From Phycisphaerae bacterium (GTDB lineage: Bacteria; Planctomycetota; Phycisphaerae; UBA1845; PWPN01): DNA of 5,933 nt. This document shows, in pieces, positions 5,904 to 5,933 of the stretch. The position numbers and the translations under genes are program-made. The notes beneath the pieces are model-generated. The model saw nothing but the letters and a program-made list of their open reading frames with translations, made no database searches and had not been told where the DNA came from. The first letter of the stretch is position 1, and each line of letters opens with the position of its first letter. The stretch covers positions 1-5,933 of the forward strand of contig DAOOIV010000170.1 in NCBI GenBank assembly GCA_035384605.1, in the 5' to 3' direction.

Positions 5904-5933
5904 ACGCCTGGTGCTCTGCCTCGAACGGGCAGA
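5902..5933 (-). CDS. 3' end of an upstream tail gene (partial; possibly tail terminator)
   Basis: Only the last nine complete codons and a TAG stop are visible, reading C-P-F-E-A-E-H-Q-A. The stop falls directly before the ribosome binding site of the tail tube gene, with 12 bases between stop and the next ATG, which is the spacing seen through the rest of this operon. In siphophage tail modules the gene before the tail tube is usually the tail terminator or a head-tail joining protein. Some of those end in a short F-E-x-E-type strand, so the tail is compatible with that. The fragment is too short for a family call. The other two frames stay open to the window edge, so the reading frame is inferred from stop placement and context. 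Confidence 0.4.
   Translation of the reverse strand, partial: CPFEAEHQA

Noticed and set aside
1..5933. CRISPR array, tRNA, insertion sequence, attachment site, or an anti-phage cargo gene
   Set aside because: No spaced direct repeats, cloverleaf-like sequence, transposase motif or non-tail gene was seen; the window is filled by tail genes with gaps of about 18 bases or less.

Overview
The window is a nearly gap-free piece of the tail module of a long-tailed (siphovirus-type) phage or prophage. All supported genes lie on the minus strand and read from high to low coordinates. Third codon positions are mostly G or C, so host or virus is GC-rich. There is no integrase, attachment site, tRNA or chromosomal gene, so the sequence cannot say whether this is a free phage or a prophage, or which host it has. 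Host taxonomy is not inferable with confidence.

Layout in transcription order: the last codons of an upstream gene (5933-5902, possibly a tail terminator); the major tail tube protein (5889-4744); a tail assembly chaperone (4725-4312) with a -1 frameshifted extension to 3983, equivalent to lambda gpG and gpGT; the tape measure protein (4023-1663); a small lambda gpM-like minor tail protein (1659-1282); a gpL-like tail-tip protein with a four-cysteine cluster (1282-665); and a gpK-like NlpC/P60 peptidase (668 to the window start). The peptidase frame continues without a stop into a segment resembling the beta-grasp start of gpI-like tail assembly proteins. The order tube - G/GT - tape measure - M - L - K(I) matches lambda.

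The genes work as one morphogenetic cassette. The G/GT proteins are expected to coat the tape measure protein and recruit tube subunits. The tape measure sets tail length. M, L and K/I build and mature the tail tip, where the central hub (J-like, outside the window) would attach. Genes are 18 bases apart or less, or overlap (TAATG, ATGA, and a 41-base overlap of the chaperone extension with the tape measure). This points to one polycistronic mRNA with translational coupling. I see no promoter or terminator inside, and no gap over 300 bases without a gene.

The best-supported non-routine feature is an A AAA AAC slippery heptamer at 4333-4327, placed exactly where the chaperone frame must shift into the extension. 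The second is the apparent NlpC/P60 plus gpI-like fusion, which runs off the window edge. I do not see evidence for a wholly new type of system: this is a recognisable tail operon with some unusual details.
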